64,000 bases of DNA from Cyanobium sp. CZS48M. GTDB lineage: Bacteria > Cyanobacteriota > Cyanobacteriia > PCC-6307 > Cyanobiaceae. The notes beneath the pieces are model-generated. The model had not been told where the DNA came from and searched no databases. It saw only the letters and a list, made by a program, of their open reading frames with translations. The stretch spans positions 34,033 through 98,032 of the forward strand of contig JAUCZK010000020.1 in NCBI GenBank assembly GCA_030373145.1, read 5' to 3'. A program made the position numbers and the translations under genes. Below, in pieces: positions 7,902-15,458 of this stretch; the stretch's first letter is position 1; the number at the start of each line of letters is the position of its first letter.

Positions 7902-8975
7902 TCAGCGGGGCAGGGGGCGCTTGAGCTGCTGGAAGCTGCGGCCCAGGGCCTGGCCGACCGTCAGACCCACCGGCAGATCGCCGGCGAAGGAGCTGCCCAG
8001 CACATGGCGGTAGAGCTTGGTTTCCACCAGCCGGTAGGTGGTCTCCGGCAGGGGAATCGCCCCAACGGCCTTGACGATCTCGGGACCCTGGCGCACGAAA
8101 GCCGTGACGAACCGTTGCAGCTCAGGGCGCTTGAGCAGCTGCTCGTTGTTGATGTAGAGGAATAGAGGACGGGAGAAGGGGAGGTAGCGCTCCTTCTGTA
8201 CGGTTTCGAAGGAAGGACGCACGGCCCCCTTGGGCCCCTTCACCGCCAGTGATCGGATGCGATTGCGATTGGCGTCGTAGTAGCTGTAGCCGAAGTAGCC
8301 AAGGGCCTGCAGGTTGTTGGCTACGCATTTCACCAGCACGTTGTCGTCTTCACTGCTGGTGTAGTCGCTTCTGGAGTTATCGGCCTGGCCGCTCACCGCC
8401 TTGTTGAAGTAATCGAAGGTGCCGGAATCCTTGTCAGGACCGCAGAGTTTGATCGGTCGTGCCGGCCAGGCACTGTTCACCTGATTCCAGGTCTTGATGC
8501 GGCCCTGGGCTCGCCGATTCCAGAGACGGCCCAGCTCTGCGGGGGAGACCTCCGTGGCCCAGGTGTTGCGGGGATTCACCGCCACGGTGAGGGCATCGAA
8601 GGCGATCGGCAGCTCGATGAAGCGGATCCCCCTGGCTTCACAGGCCTTGAGCTCCTGGCTGTTGATCGGCCTTGAGGCATTGCTGATGGCCACGGCCCCG
8701 GAGCAGAACGCACGAAAGCCAGCGGTGGTGCCGGTTTCCTTGAGCTCAAAGCGCACATCCCGACCGGCGGAGCTCTGGCGGAAGCGGCGGATGGCTTCGG
8801 CGGTGATCGGGAAGACGGTGCTCGATCCACTGATGCGGATCACCCTCTGGCTGCTCTGGGCCAGAGCTGAGCTGGGAGCCGCCAACGTCTGCAGAAGGGC
8901 CAGGGCGGCCAGAGCGCTCAGCGGCCGAACTCCCGGGCCCAGAGGCGAACGCAGCAGCTTCAGGTTCGAGCTCAT
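7902..8975 (-). CDS. pstS: periplasmic phosphate-binding protein (PstS/SphX family)
   Basis: 357 residues from ATG 8975. A signal peptide (hydrophobic LSALAALALLQTLAAPSSALAQ) precedes the mature domain. The phosphate-pocket motif ISGSSTVFPI, then FCSGAVAISNASRPI and PDKDSGTFDYF, are those of the PstS/SphX high-affinity phosphate-binding proteins, which deliver phosphate to the PstCAB transporter. No pst permease genes are nearby, as is common for cyanobacterial SphX-type extra copies. A GTG at 8999 would leave only 24 bp to the upstream Pho-box-like repeats, so ATG 8975 is preferred. The CHAD gene follows. Confidence 0.92.
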   Translation of the reverse strand: MSSNLKLLRSPLGPGVRPLSALAALALLQTLAAPSSALAQSSQRVIRISGSSTVFPITAEAIRRFRQSSAGRDVRFELKETGTTAGFRAFCSGAVAISNASRPINSQELKACEARGIRFIELPIAFDALTVAVNPRNTWATEVSPAELGRLWNRRAQGRIKTWNQVNSAWPARPIKLCGPDKDSGTFDYFNKAVSGQADNSRSDYTSSEDDNVLVKCVANNLQALGYFGYSYYDANRNRIRSLAVKGPKGAVRPSFETVQKERYLPFSRPLFLYINNEQLLKRPELQRFVTAFVRQGPEIVKAVGAIPLPETTYRLVETKLYRHVLGSSFAGDLPVGLTVGQALGRSFQQLKRPLPR

Positions 8976-9023
8976 GGAGTGGTTGCCCTTCGACTCCACT
9001 CTGGGGGCCGAAGGCCTGCCTCT

Positions 9024-9053
9024 CCGTTAAAGCGCGGTTAGGGCTGGGTTGTG
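9024..9053 (-). promoter_or_regulatory. Pho-box-like triple repeat upstream of pstS
   Basis: Read on the minus strand, three copies of a [TC]AAC core (CAAC, TAAC, TAAC) recur with exactly 11-bp spacing; the last copy is TTTAACGG. Cyanobacterial SphR/PhoB sites are 8-bp repeats of about CTTAACCT separated by 3 bp, the same 11-bp period. The site lies 49 bp before the preferred ATG. The match to the consensus is partial in the first copy. Confidence 0.55.
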
Positions 9054-9103
9054 ATTGCCACAACCCATAGGCTGCCTGCCACGGCGTTCGGACGTTGAGG
9101 CGA

Positions 9104-9508
9104 ATGGATCCTGGCTGCAGTGGCGAGCCCGCTTTCGACGACCGGCTGGGTGATCAACCGCCGGAGCAGTGGGCTGAGCTGGTGCGTCAGCGGCGCCGCT
9201 GGTTCTGGGGGGAGGGCTATCCGCTGGTGCGGATGTTGCAGCGCTTTCTGCAGGAGGCGCCAGGCCTGGCCGAGGGCCTTGGTTATGCCGACAGCGAGAG
9301 CCTGCTGCGGGAGGGCTATGGCCTCGATCTGGTGCTGGCGGAGGGAGACAGCCAGGGCTCTGTTGAGCTGCCGGTCGTCCTCCACGCCCGGCTCTGCAGC
9401 TGCTGTGGCGAGGCCTTCAGTGCCCGCCGCCGCGATGCCCGCTACTGCTCCAGCACCTGCCGCTCCCGGGCAAGTCGCCAGCGCCGTCGCCTTGATCAGG
9501 AGTCTTGA
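9104..9508 (+). CDS. zinc-ribbon protein, unknown function
   Basis: 134 residues from ATG 9104, which has a GAGG ribosome-binding stretch just upstream; TTG 9095 is an alternative. The first 90 residues are helical with QWAELVRQRRRWFWGEGYPL. The C-terminus has a four-cysteine zinc site in LCSCCGEAFSARRRDARYC and CRSRASRQRRR, a basic treble-clef-like finger of the kind that binds nucleic acid. It is divergent from pstS; its coding end, including the stop codon, lies in a tandem 13-bp repeat. Confidence 0.65.
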   Translation: MDPGCSGEPAFDDRLGDQPPEQWAELVRQRRRWFWGEGYPLVRMLQRFLQEAPGLAEGLGYADSESLLREGYGLDLVLAEGDSQGSVELPVVLHARLCSCCGEAFSARRRDARYCSSTCRSRASRQRRRLDQES

Positions 9509-9528
9509 TCAGGAGTGTTGATCAGCAG
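9491..9528. repeat. tandem 13-bp repeat, about 2.7 copies
   Basis: CTTGATCAGGAGT occurs twice in perfect tandem (9491-9503, 9504-9516) and a third degenerate copy GTTGATCAGCAG follows. Each unit contains the palindrome TGATCA. The array includes the last codons and stop of the zinc-ribbon gene. Confidence 0.85.
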
Positions 9529-9535
9529 CCCGGAA

Positions 9536-9832
9536 TCAACCAGCCCAGCCTCTGATCGACCAGAGCAGCTCGCCGGCGTCCCAACCCAGATCATCAAAGA
9601 GGGCCACGGCCTTGGTGTCGTCGCTCTCCAGCAGCAACTGAGCAAAACTCTTCACCAGTTCCGCCGCCGTGAAGTGGAATCCCGCCTCTGCGGCCAGGAC
9701 CGCCAGCTCTTCGGCTTTGAGGGTCCGCTTGAGCTTGTCCTGCAGATCCTCGTCAACTTTGATGCGCTCGATGAACTGGTCAACGGCAGGGATCATTGCA
9801 GGCCTGAAGCTGGAGCGAACTTTAACCTCCAT
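9536..9832 (-). CDS. Nif11-domain protein
   Basis: 98 residues from ATG 9832. The central part VDQFIERIKVDEDLQDKLK followed by LAAEAGFHFTAAEL is the Nif11 motif, an amphipathic helix pair found in small cyanobacterial proteins and in leader peptides of some RiPP precursors. There is no Gly-Gly or Gly-Ala cleavage site followed by a Cys/Ser/Thr-rich core, and no modification enzyme nearby, so a precursor-peptide role is unlikely. ATG 9796 is an alternative start immediately before the conserved helix. Its tail (LFDDLGWDAGELLW) is acidic and aromatic. Confidence 0.7.
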   Translation of the reverse strand: MEVKVRSSFRPAMIPAVDQFIERIKVDEDLQDKLKRTLKAEELAVLAAEAGFHFTAAELVKSFAQLLLESDDTKAVALFDDLGWDAGELLWSIRGWAG

Positions 9833-9930
9833 CGTCTCTGAACCCTGCAGATTCAGAACAACACGGCCTGAAGCAATGGGTTGGCTGCGCGGTTCGCCGC
9901 CGCGAGTCCGCCGTGCTTCGCATCCACTGA

Positions 9931-10276
9931 TCAGTGCCCGGTCATCGTCCAGTCCTGAAACCAACCGCGGCGCCTCAGCCAGAACCTCTGCAGCAGGGCC
10001 ACCAGTCCCATCAGCACCAGAACCATCCCATAGCCATAGTTCAGGTGCAGTTCAGGCATGCTCACAAAATTCATGCCATAGATGCCGGCGATGAAGGTGA
10101 GCGGAGCACGGAGCAAAGATCGTGGACACAATCGTCAGTGTTTTCATCACCTGGTTCAGGCGATTGCTGATGCTGGCCATGTAGGCATCGGTCAACGAGT
10201 CGCACTGGTGAAGCAACAGCACCATGATCTGGGGGCGCAGGGGCTGGAAAAAGCTGCCCGGATCGATGCGCCTCAT
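9931..10276 (-). pseudogene. CorA-type magnesium channel, C-terminal remnant
   Basis: Two frames spell the conserved end of a cyanobacterial CorA: LRPQIMVLLLHQCD, then DAYMASISNRLNQVMKTLTI and VSTIFAP in the first frame, then APLTFIAGIYGMNF (the pore signature GMN), a second membrane helix and a basic tail in the other. The frame changes inside a 7-bp tandem duplication (TGCTCCGTGCTCCG on the minus strand, around 10108-10121); removing one copy restores APLTF. The cytoplasmic domain is missing upstream, and a segment between HQCDS and LTDAYM appears deleted, so this is a dead gene. Confidence 0.8.
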
Positions 10277-10425
10277 CCACGGAGTGTGGCGACCTTCGCT
10301 CCCCCTGGGGAGGGGTTGCTGCGCTGAAGCAGGTGCTCCAGGGCCAGACCCGAGGCCAGCAGGGTGCCCTGCAGCAGCAGGCAGCAGCCGATCTGTGCGC
10401 GGCGTTCCCAGAGCAGGCCCGTCAT
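10273..10425 (-). CDS. possible 50-residue membrane peptide
   Basis: From ATG 10425 the frame encodes a short protein with one hydrophobic segment (IGCCLLLQGTLLASGLAL) flanked by charged ends (LLWERRAQ, EHLLQRS). No family recognised and no clear ribosome-binding site. It partly fills the gap between the corA remnant and the next small gene and may be spurious. Confidence 0.2.
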   Translation of the reverse strand: MTGLLWERRAQIGCCLLLQGTLLASGLALEHLLQRSNPSPGGAKVATLRG

Positions 10426-10560
10426 GACATCAGTGGAAGGGGCCCTGCAGTTGAGACCACCTGCCACCACCCCGCTGCTATCCGGGCGACATCACGGGGC
10501 ATGGGGGATCACCTGAGGCGCCGGCCAGGGCCCCCGTGGTGGCGGCACCGCCACCCATGC

Positions 10561-10818
10561 TCAGGCCAACCTGGTGAGCGCTCCGTACCCCGCCAGCCAG
10601 CGGTTCACCCGAGGACGGATCGAGGGGGGCACTTCCTGCAGCAACTGGTCGAGCTCAAGGGCCCCCAACCGGCGCAGATCGCGCACGTTCACCCGCCAGA
10701 GCGCCTCCGCTTCGCGGATCAGCCGCGCCCAGGTGCGTGCTTTCTGCCAGCGGCGCAACTGCTGCTGATGACGGCGCCCCTGGGGCGGGGCCGGTTCTGC
10801 CCGCTGCTCCATCGCCAT
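10561..10818 (-). CDS. hypothetical 85-residue basic helical protein
   Basis: The predicted protein is rich in Arg, Leu and Trp, with LRRLGALELDQLLQEVPPSI in the middle and a helical end (RVNRWLAGYGALTRLA). The codon use resembles neighbouring genes, and the opposing frames show no homologous features. I do not recognise the family. It lies alone about 135 bp from the exonuclease gene. Confidence 0.4.
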   Translation of the reverse strand: MAMEQRAEPAPPQGRRHQQQLRRWQKARTWARLIREAEALWRVNVRDLRRLGALELDQLLQEVPPSIRPRVNRWLAGYGALTRLA

Positions 10819-10954
10819 GGCGGCCCTCAGACCTTGCGCTGCTGCCCACAGCTTGTGCCTGGCCGCTGGACTTGACAGCCCTTCTCAACAATGAAGTCGT
10901 GATTGGATGCAAACGAGCTGGTGGGCATCAAGCGGTGCCCTGCGCTGGTGGGCT

Positions 10955-11938
10955 TCAGGCGGCCCGGCGAGCGGCTGATTCCGTCTCCACCGGCCTGACG
11001 GAGAAATCCAGTTCTCGCACTTCCCGCTCACTCAGGCGCCGGCTCCAGGCCTTGGCCACCGGCTCGTTCCAGCGGAATCCCGCTGCGCGGGCCCGGTGGC
11101 GCTGGTCGTAGGGCAGCTCGGCCCGGTACAGCTGCCGCGGCTCCAGCCCTGCCAGCAGCAGGGAGTCCAGCTCAGCGCAGCGCTCAAAGACCTGGGCCAG
11201 GTAGATGCAGTCGGTGAGGGCCCGGTGGGCGGCCCAGACCGGGATGCCGTAGGCCAGGGCCAGGTCCCGCACCGATGGGGTGGCCTTGAGGCGGCGCTCC
11301 CTGGGCCAGCGCAGGTCCTCCATGCTGCAGAGCCAGGGTTTCTCGATCGCCGGCAGCGGACCGCGACCGAACCAGGGCCTGTCAAAGGCCACGTTGTGGG
11401 CCACGATCACATCGGCGCTGGCCACCAGCTGCTGGAAGTAGAGGAGTCCCGCCTGCCAGGGCTGCTCCAATCGGCTCACGCTGGCATCGATGCCGTTGAT
11501 CTCCTCGGCTGCGTTGCTCTGGCAGGGCAGCAGCAGCGACAGCTGGCTGAGCACAGCGCGGCTGGGCACATGAAACAGCACCGCCCCCACTTCAATGCAG
11601 TGGTCGCACTCGGGATCCAGGCCGGTGGTCTCGGTGTCGAGGATCAGCAGCCGCTGGGGGCAGGCCAGCTGGGAGCCGGTGGCCTGGGCTGGCGGAGTCT
11701 GCAAAGGAGTCCGCAGGGGCGTGGGGACCACAGCGGCCGGCTCGGCCAGATCAGCCGGCTCAGGTTCGGCTTGGCTTGCTTCTGCCGCGTCCGGCACGAG
11801 GCTGAGCAAGCTGGTCTGCTGCCAGCCATGGGCTTGCTGGCCCCCTGGATCCGGGGACTGCGGGGATCCCGACGCTGCTGCCATGGGCCTGCTCCCCCGG
11901 GTGGTTGCTGTCCATGATCCCAGTTCCGGGGAGCCCAT
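10955..11938 (-). CDS. DEDDh 3'-5' exonuclease (DnaQ/epsilon-like)
   Basis: The exonuclease fold begins near residue 95 with Exo I LLILDTETTGLDPE, continues with Exo II-type VIVAHNVAFDRPWF, and ends with Exo III HRALTDC; the acidic residues and the histidine needed for two-metal catalysis are present. A C-terminal basic segment (RHRARAAGFRWNEPVAKAW) resembles cyanobacterial exonuclease proteins of this type. It is not fused to a polymerase, so a proofreading or repair role is inferred. The first about 90 residues are Pro/Ala-rich linker. ATG 11938 is given; ATG 11884 is an alternative. The frame stays open further upstream, with sensible sequence but no standard start codon. Confidence 0.85.
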   Translation of the reverse strand: MGSPELGSWTATTRGSRPMAAASGSPQSPDPGGQQAHGWQQTSLLSLVPDAAEASQAEPEPADLAEPAAVVPTPLRTPLQTPPAQATGSQLACPQRLLILDTETTGLDPECDHCIEVGAVLFHVPSRAVLSQLSLLLPCQSNAAEEINGIDASVSRLEQPWQAGLLYFQQLVASADVIVAHNVAFDRPWFGRGPLPAIEKPWLCSMEDLRWPRERRLKATPSVRDLALAYGIPVWAAHRALTDCIYLAQVFERCAELDSLLLAGLEPRQLYRAELPYDQRHRARAAGFRWNEPVAKAWSRRLSEREVRELDFSVRPVETESAARRAA

Positions 11939-12427
11939 GGGGTAGGCGCTGGTGCTGGGAGTGCATTCCCCCGCCGGGCCGACGAGCGCCTCTGTGGGGA
12001 TCCCCAGGGCGGCGTTCTGAGTCTCAGCCAGTCGCTGAACCAGTCCGTCGATGTCTGGCAGATCGAGAAGGTGTCTCAGTTGCTCAGATGTCAGTGAGAT
12101 CAGGGGATCTGCGCAGGCTGAGGATGCCTGAACTGTGACAGATGCAGCTCCACGATGTTGACAGGCATGAGCTTCGTGATATGATCAAATCATCGGATGC
12201 ACATCGCCCCGGCGAACAATGCAACCAGATGGCGCTCTTGTCCTCTGCTTTTTCATTGTCGCTTGGCCGCTCGATGTCATGCATTTCTGACTGACTGAAA
12301 TCCTGCTCAGGCAAAGAATTCTCTTGACCTGCATGGTCTTGAGTCGTGCCCGCTTTGTGGTTCGCAGAACCATCTCTGCGCTGTGCGTGTGAGTGCTTCC
12401 GTTGTTGAAACATTGGAGATGAATCCC
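11939..12427. other. intergenic stretch with possible exonuclease N-terminal extension
   Basis: No independent gene is supported. On the minus strand the exonuclease frame continues without a stop from 11939 to about 12183 and reads LTSEQLRHLLDLPDIDGLVQ, a plausible leucine-rich helix, but contains no ATG, GTG or TTG; CTG at 12103 is the only start-like codon ahead of it. From 12104 to 12427 nothing is recognised apart from the upstream region of the coiled-coil gene. Confidence 0.4.
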
Positions 12428-12763
12428 ATGACCACGACAACCAACCGGAGTGACGTTGACCAAAGCCAGGTGAATGAACAACTCAGGACGGCGATCCTGG
12501 ATAAGAAGCAAGCCCAGGTTGAGGCCTGGTCCAAGCAAATCGAGACGTTGCGGGCGGGCCTGCAGGATGCGGCCGCCACAATGCGCAACGAAACTGAAAA
12601 ACGTGTGGCCGATCTCACCGAGGCCCGCGATCAGGCCAGCGAGCAGCTGGTTCGGCTTCAGAACTCCACCCAGGAGACCTGGGCTTCCATCCTCCAGCAG
12701 AGCGATGAGTTGTTCCAGGACCTGGCCGAGCGCTTCCATTTCTTCGTCGACGCTCAGAGCTGA
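12428..12763 (+). CDS. small coiled-coil protein
   Basis: 111 residues from ATG 12428, chosen because GGAG at 12415-12418 lies 9 nt upstream. After a Thr-rich start the sequence is one long amphipathic helix rich in Glu, Gln, Lys and Ala (QAQVEAWSKQIETLRAGLQ, then MRNETEKRVADLTEARDQ), typical of coiled-coil or phasin-like cytosolic proteins. It has no transmembrane segment and no cysteine. Function unknown. The PfkB-like fragment follows about 100 bp later. Confidence 0.6.
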   Translation: MTTTTNRSDVDQSQVNEQLRTAILDKKQAQVEAWSKQIETLRAGLQDAAATMRNETEKRVADLTEARDQASEQLVRLQNSTQETWASILQQSDELFQDLAERFHFFVDAQS

Positions 12764-12865
12764 GCTCCGAGCCGCACAGGCCCAGCTGGCAAACAGTGTT
12801 CGCTCAGAGCTTGCTCACTATTGGCTCTATTCAATCAATTCACTTCTATCCAATTCAGTATAATA

Positions 12866-13543
12866 ATGACGTCTGCAATCACTGATCAAACCGTTGAAGG
12901 CACAACCAACCTTGTTGACTTTTCTCAGGCCCTGAGTGAGACAACGGCCTCCACCCCTGCCGCACGCACAGAAGCACTTCTCCCCGGTATCACCGAGTCG
13001 TTCTGGTTGCTGGTCACCAGCAATGCGCTGATTGAGGCCAGGGAGACCCAGGCTCTGACAATGATCCTTGAACGTGCGCTCCCCAGGGGTGTCTCCATGG
13101 CCCTGGAGGTGAGCTGGACACCTGAGCGTTGGGGGCTGCCAGCCTCTGCTGCACCGACCCCAGAAGTTCTGCGCCGATTCCGCCCCTTGGCCGAGGCCGC
13201 CCAGCTGATTCGTTGCGATGTCGATGAGGCGGAAGCCTTCTTCAACACGGCTGATCCGGTCGTGGTTCAACAGCGCCTGCCGCAGCTGCCGGCTGTGCTG
13301 GTCACCGGACCAGCCGGTGGCCTGCAGTGGAGCATCGGCGGCCGCAAGGGAAGGATGAATCCCGGACTTGTGGAAGACAACGACACCTTTCTGGTCAGAT
13401 TGCTCGACAGGCTCTGCTCCCATCCCCAGTTGCTGGGGAATGCCGGACCAGGGATCGATGCGATTGCCGACCCCGATCTTCTCGCTGAACAGTTGCTCCT
13501 TGCGGCCGCACCGGCAGCCCAACGGTCCTCAGGGCAAGGCTGA
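12866..13543 (+). CDS. PfkB-like sugar kinase remnant, probably inactive
   Basis: 225 residues from ATG 12866. The region MALEVSWTPERWGLP, then LAEAAQLIRCDVDEAEAFF and AVLVTGPAGGLQWSIGG, follows the second half of a cyanobacterial PfkB-family carbohydrate kinase. Two things are missing: the first about 130 residues carrying the sugar site, and the GAGD anion-hole/catalytic motif, which here aligns with an EDNDTFLVRLL segment. The frame is otherwise open, so it may be a degenerate paralogue or a remodelled non-catalytic protein. Other neighbours (coiled-coil gene upstream, CDGSH stub downstream) give no pathway clue. Confidence 0.5.
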   Translation: MTSAITDQTVEGTTNLVDFSQALSETTASTPAARTEALLPGITESFWLLVTSNALIEARETQALTMILERALPRGVSMALEVSWTPERWGLPASAAPTPEVLRRFRPLAEAAQLIRCDVDEAEAFFNTADPVVVQQRLPQLPAVLVTGPAGGLQWSIGGRKGRMNPGLVEDNDTFLVRLLDRLCSHPQLLGNAGPGIDAIADPDLLAEQLLLAAAPAAQRSSGQG

Positions 13544-13628
13544 ATCAGCTGCAATCCCCTCTCTCCAGGTTTGAACGCTTCACCGTGCGATCAGAATGGT
13601 TCCCCGTCCACTCCCGCAGAGGCCCTTG

Positions 13629-13694
13629 ATGGAGAAGCAGGTCGTGGCCGCCAACGAACCCATTGCCGTTGAGCTGAAGAAAGGAAAAACGTAC
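13629..13694 (+). pseudogene. CDGSH iron-sulfur protein, N-terminal stub
   Basis: ATG 13629 begins the 22-residue N-terminus of a CDGSH-type 2Fe-2S protein: VVAANEPIAVELKKGKTY is the family's opening, normally followed at once by the cluster-binding C-x-C and CDGSH segment. Here the homology stops at base 13694 and unrelated sequence continues to a stop at 13893-13895. The stop of homology probably marks the left junction of the IS110-family element. The remaining part of the gene is not found downstream. Confidence 0.5.
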
Positions 13695-15458
13695 CCATTC
13701 ATTCATAGTCGGTTCAACCCATCAGGCCCGTTGCTGAGCTTGCTCGATGCTGGCTTTATGGGGCTGGTGCCTGCCGGAAGTCGCTCTATCCGTTCTGGAG
13801 CCATGACCTTGTTGCCATGGACTCCTTACCCCCTGGTTGCGGTTTCCGGCAGGGCCACGCCGGCAAGGGCCCTGGCCTGTTATGGAACCCGGTGACATCC
13901 CTGTCCCCCTGGGCGTGGTGGTGATCCCTCATAGCGAATGACTGGTGCCGGCTCCTGCCGCCGTGACAACCACCACACACCCACCAAGCACCAGGAGGTG
14001 TTCATGGCCATCAGGATCGGCATTGATGTCGCCTGCCGCGCCGTCCATCGCGCTGCCTGCGCCGACGCCACTGGCTCGTTGCTCTGGAAAAACGTCCGCT
14101 TTCGCACCAGCCCTGAGGATCTGGAGGCTCTCTGGCAGCGGATTCCAGCCGGAGAAGCCGACATCACCGTCGTCATGGAACCCACCCGCAATGCCTGGGT
14201 TCCCCTGGCGGCCTGGTTCCGGCGCCACGGAGCAAAGGTGGTGATGGTGCCGCCGGAGCAATCCGCCGATCTGCGGGACTACTACAACAAGCACGCCAAA
14301 ACCGACCGTCTTGACGCCGAACTGCTGGCTCGTCTCCCTGGCCTCCATCCAGAGGGCCTGCACATCGAACAGGGTCTCGGTTGCGCCGAGCCCCTGCGCC
14401 GGGCAGTGAAGATTCGCTCCACTCTGGTCAGGCGGCGTGTCACCTGCACGCAGCGGCTCGATGCTCTGCTGGAGATCCTTGGGCCCGACTGGATCTGTGC
14501 CCTGGGCACGGTGATGAGCGCCACCGTGCTGCTGTTCCTGACCCGTTGGCCCGATCCCCAGCAGGTGCTGCGTCTGGGGCACAAGCGTCTGACGGACTGG
14601 CTGGCCCGCCAGAGCCGCGGCATGTGGGGCGCCCAGAAAGCAGAGGCCATTCTCAATGCTGCGGCAGCGACGCTGCGACTGTGGGGAGCCGACGGCATGG
14701 ACTTCGCCGCCCTCGCGGCCGATATCGCCCTGGAGGCGGAGCTGGCACTCGATCTCGATCGCCAGATTAAGGCGATCGACAAACGGATCGCGACGTACTA
14801 CGACAAAGCGGATCCTGAGCACATCGCCCTTTCGGTACCTGGGGTCGGCCAGATCCTGGCGGCCCAGATCATCGGGCGGCTGGGTGATCCGCAGCGGTTC
14901 ACCAACCTGGCGGCGGTGCGCTCCTACTCGGGCCTGGTGCCAAGGCAGAACAGTTCCGGTGTAGCCAGCGCGGCCGGAGGACCAACCAAGCAGGGAGATG
15001 CCTGCCTGCGGGAGGCCATCTTCCTGGCCGCAGACCACGCCCGCCGCAGCGATCCAACCCTGGCCCAGCGCTATCACCGCCTCATGGTGGAGAACGGCAA
15101 GCACCACACCTCGGCCCTCTGCTCGATCGGAGCCGTGCTGCTCACCAGGATCGCGACTTGCCTGCGCAAAGGCGAGCCCTACCTGCTGCTTGATATTGAT
15201 GGCACGCCAATCACTGCCCAGCAGGGGCGCGCAATCGCCAAGGAGCGCTACAGCGTGCCGGAAGCAGTGCGCAAGGCGCGGCGGACCGTCCATCGCTCGG
15301 ACAGTCAGCAACCAACTGACGTGATGATGGGTGGGAGGGGCAGCAGCACCAAGAGAGGAGTCGCCAGGCGCTCCAAGGTGACAACCACCCCGCAACCAGC
15401 CTGCATCGGCTGAACAACCCTGGCAATCCCTTGGCTGGGGGTGATCCGTCAGGCCCCA
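13695..15458 (+). mobile_element. IS110-family insertion sequence (limits approximate)
   Basis: Contains one transposase gene with a long non-coding left flank (about 309 bp from the CDGSH break to the ATG) and a short right flank, the layout of the IS110 group. IS110 elements lack ordinary terminal inverted repeats, so ends cannot be fixed by eye; the left limit is set at the end of CDGSH homology and the right limit before the perfect hairpin at 15459. A related 12-mer, GGTGATCC(C/G)TCA, occurs at 13920-13931 and 15440-15451 on either side of the transposase gene. The left flank contains a 10-bp inverted repeat (13770-13779 with 13844-13853). Confidence 0.6.
14004..15413 (+). CDS. IS110-family transposase (DEDD recombinase)
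   Basis: 469 residues from ATG 14004, which has AGGAGG at 13993-13998. The N-terminal RuvC-like domain shows IGIDVACRAVH (first Asp), VVMEPTRNAWV (Glu) and KTDRLDAELLA (Asp). The C-terminal Tnp20 domain has SVPGVGQILAAQIIGRLGD and VRSYSGLVPRQNSSG, whose serine is the proposed nucleophile of this family. The frame is intact, so the element could be active. A basic, Ser/Arg/Thr-rich tail of about 60 residues extends beyond the usual length. IS110 enzymes are guided by a structured RNA from the element's non-coding end. Confidence 0.93.
   Translation: MAIRIGIDVACRAVHRAACADATGSLLWKNVRFRTSPEDLEALWQRIPAGEADITVVMEPTRNAWVPLAAWFRRHGAKVVMVPPEQSADLRDYYNKHAKTDRLDAELLARLPGLHPEGLHIEQGLGCAEPLRRAVKIRSTLVRRRVTCTQRLDALLEILGPDWICALGTVMSATVLLFLTRWPDPQQVLRLGHKRLTDWLARQSRGMWGAQKAEAILNAAAATLRLWGADGMDFAALAADIALEAELALDLDRQIKAIDKRIATYYDKADPEHIALSVPGVGQILAAQIIGRLGDPQRFTNLAAVRSYSGLVPRQNSSGVASAAGGPTKQGDACLREAIFLAADHARRSDPTLAQRYHRLMVENGKHHTSALCSIGAVLLTRIATCLRKGEPYLLLDIDGTPITAQQGRAIAKERYSVPEAVRKARRTVHRSDSQQPTDVMMGGRGSSTKRGVARRSKVTTTPQPACIG

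Noticed and set aside
9536..9832. Nif11 protein as a RiPP precursor peptide
   Set aside because: No leader cleavage site with a Cys/Ser/Thr-rich core and no modifying enzyme or transporter nearby.
12084..12440. 118-codon minus-strand frame upstream of the exonuclease
   Set aside because: Ser/His-rich with no helix or strand pattern; the exonuclease's own frame in the overlapping part reads better.
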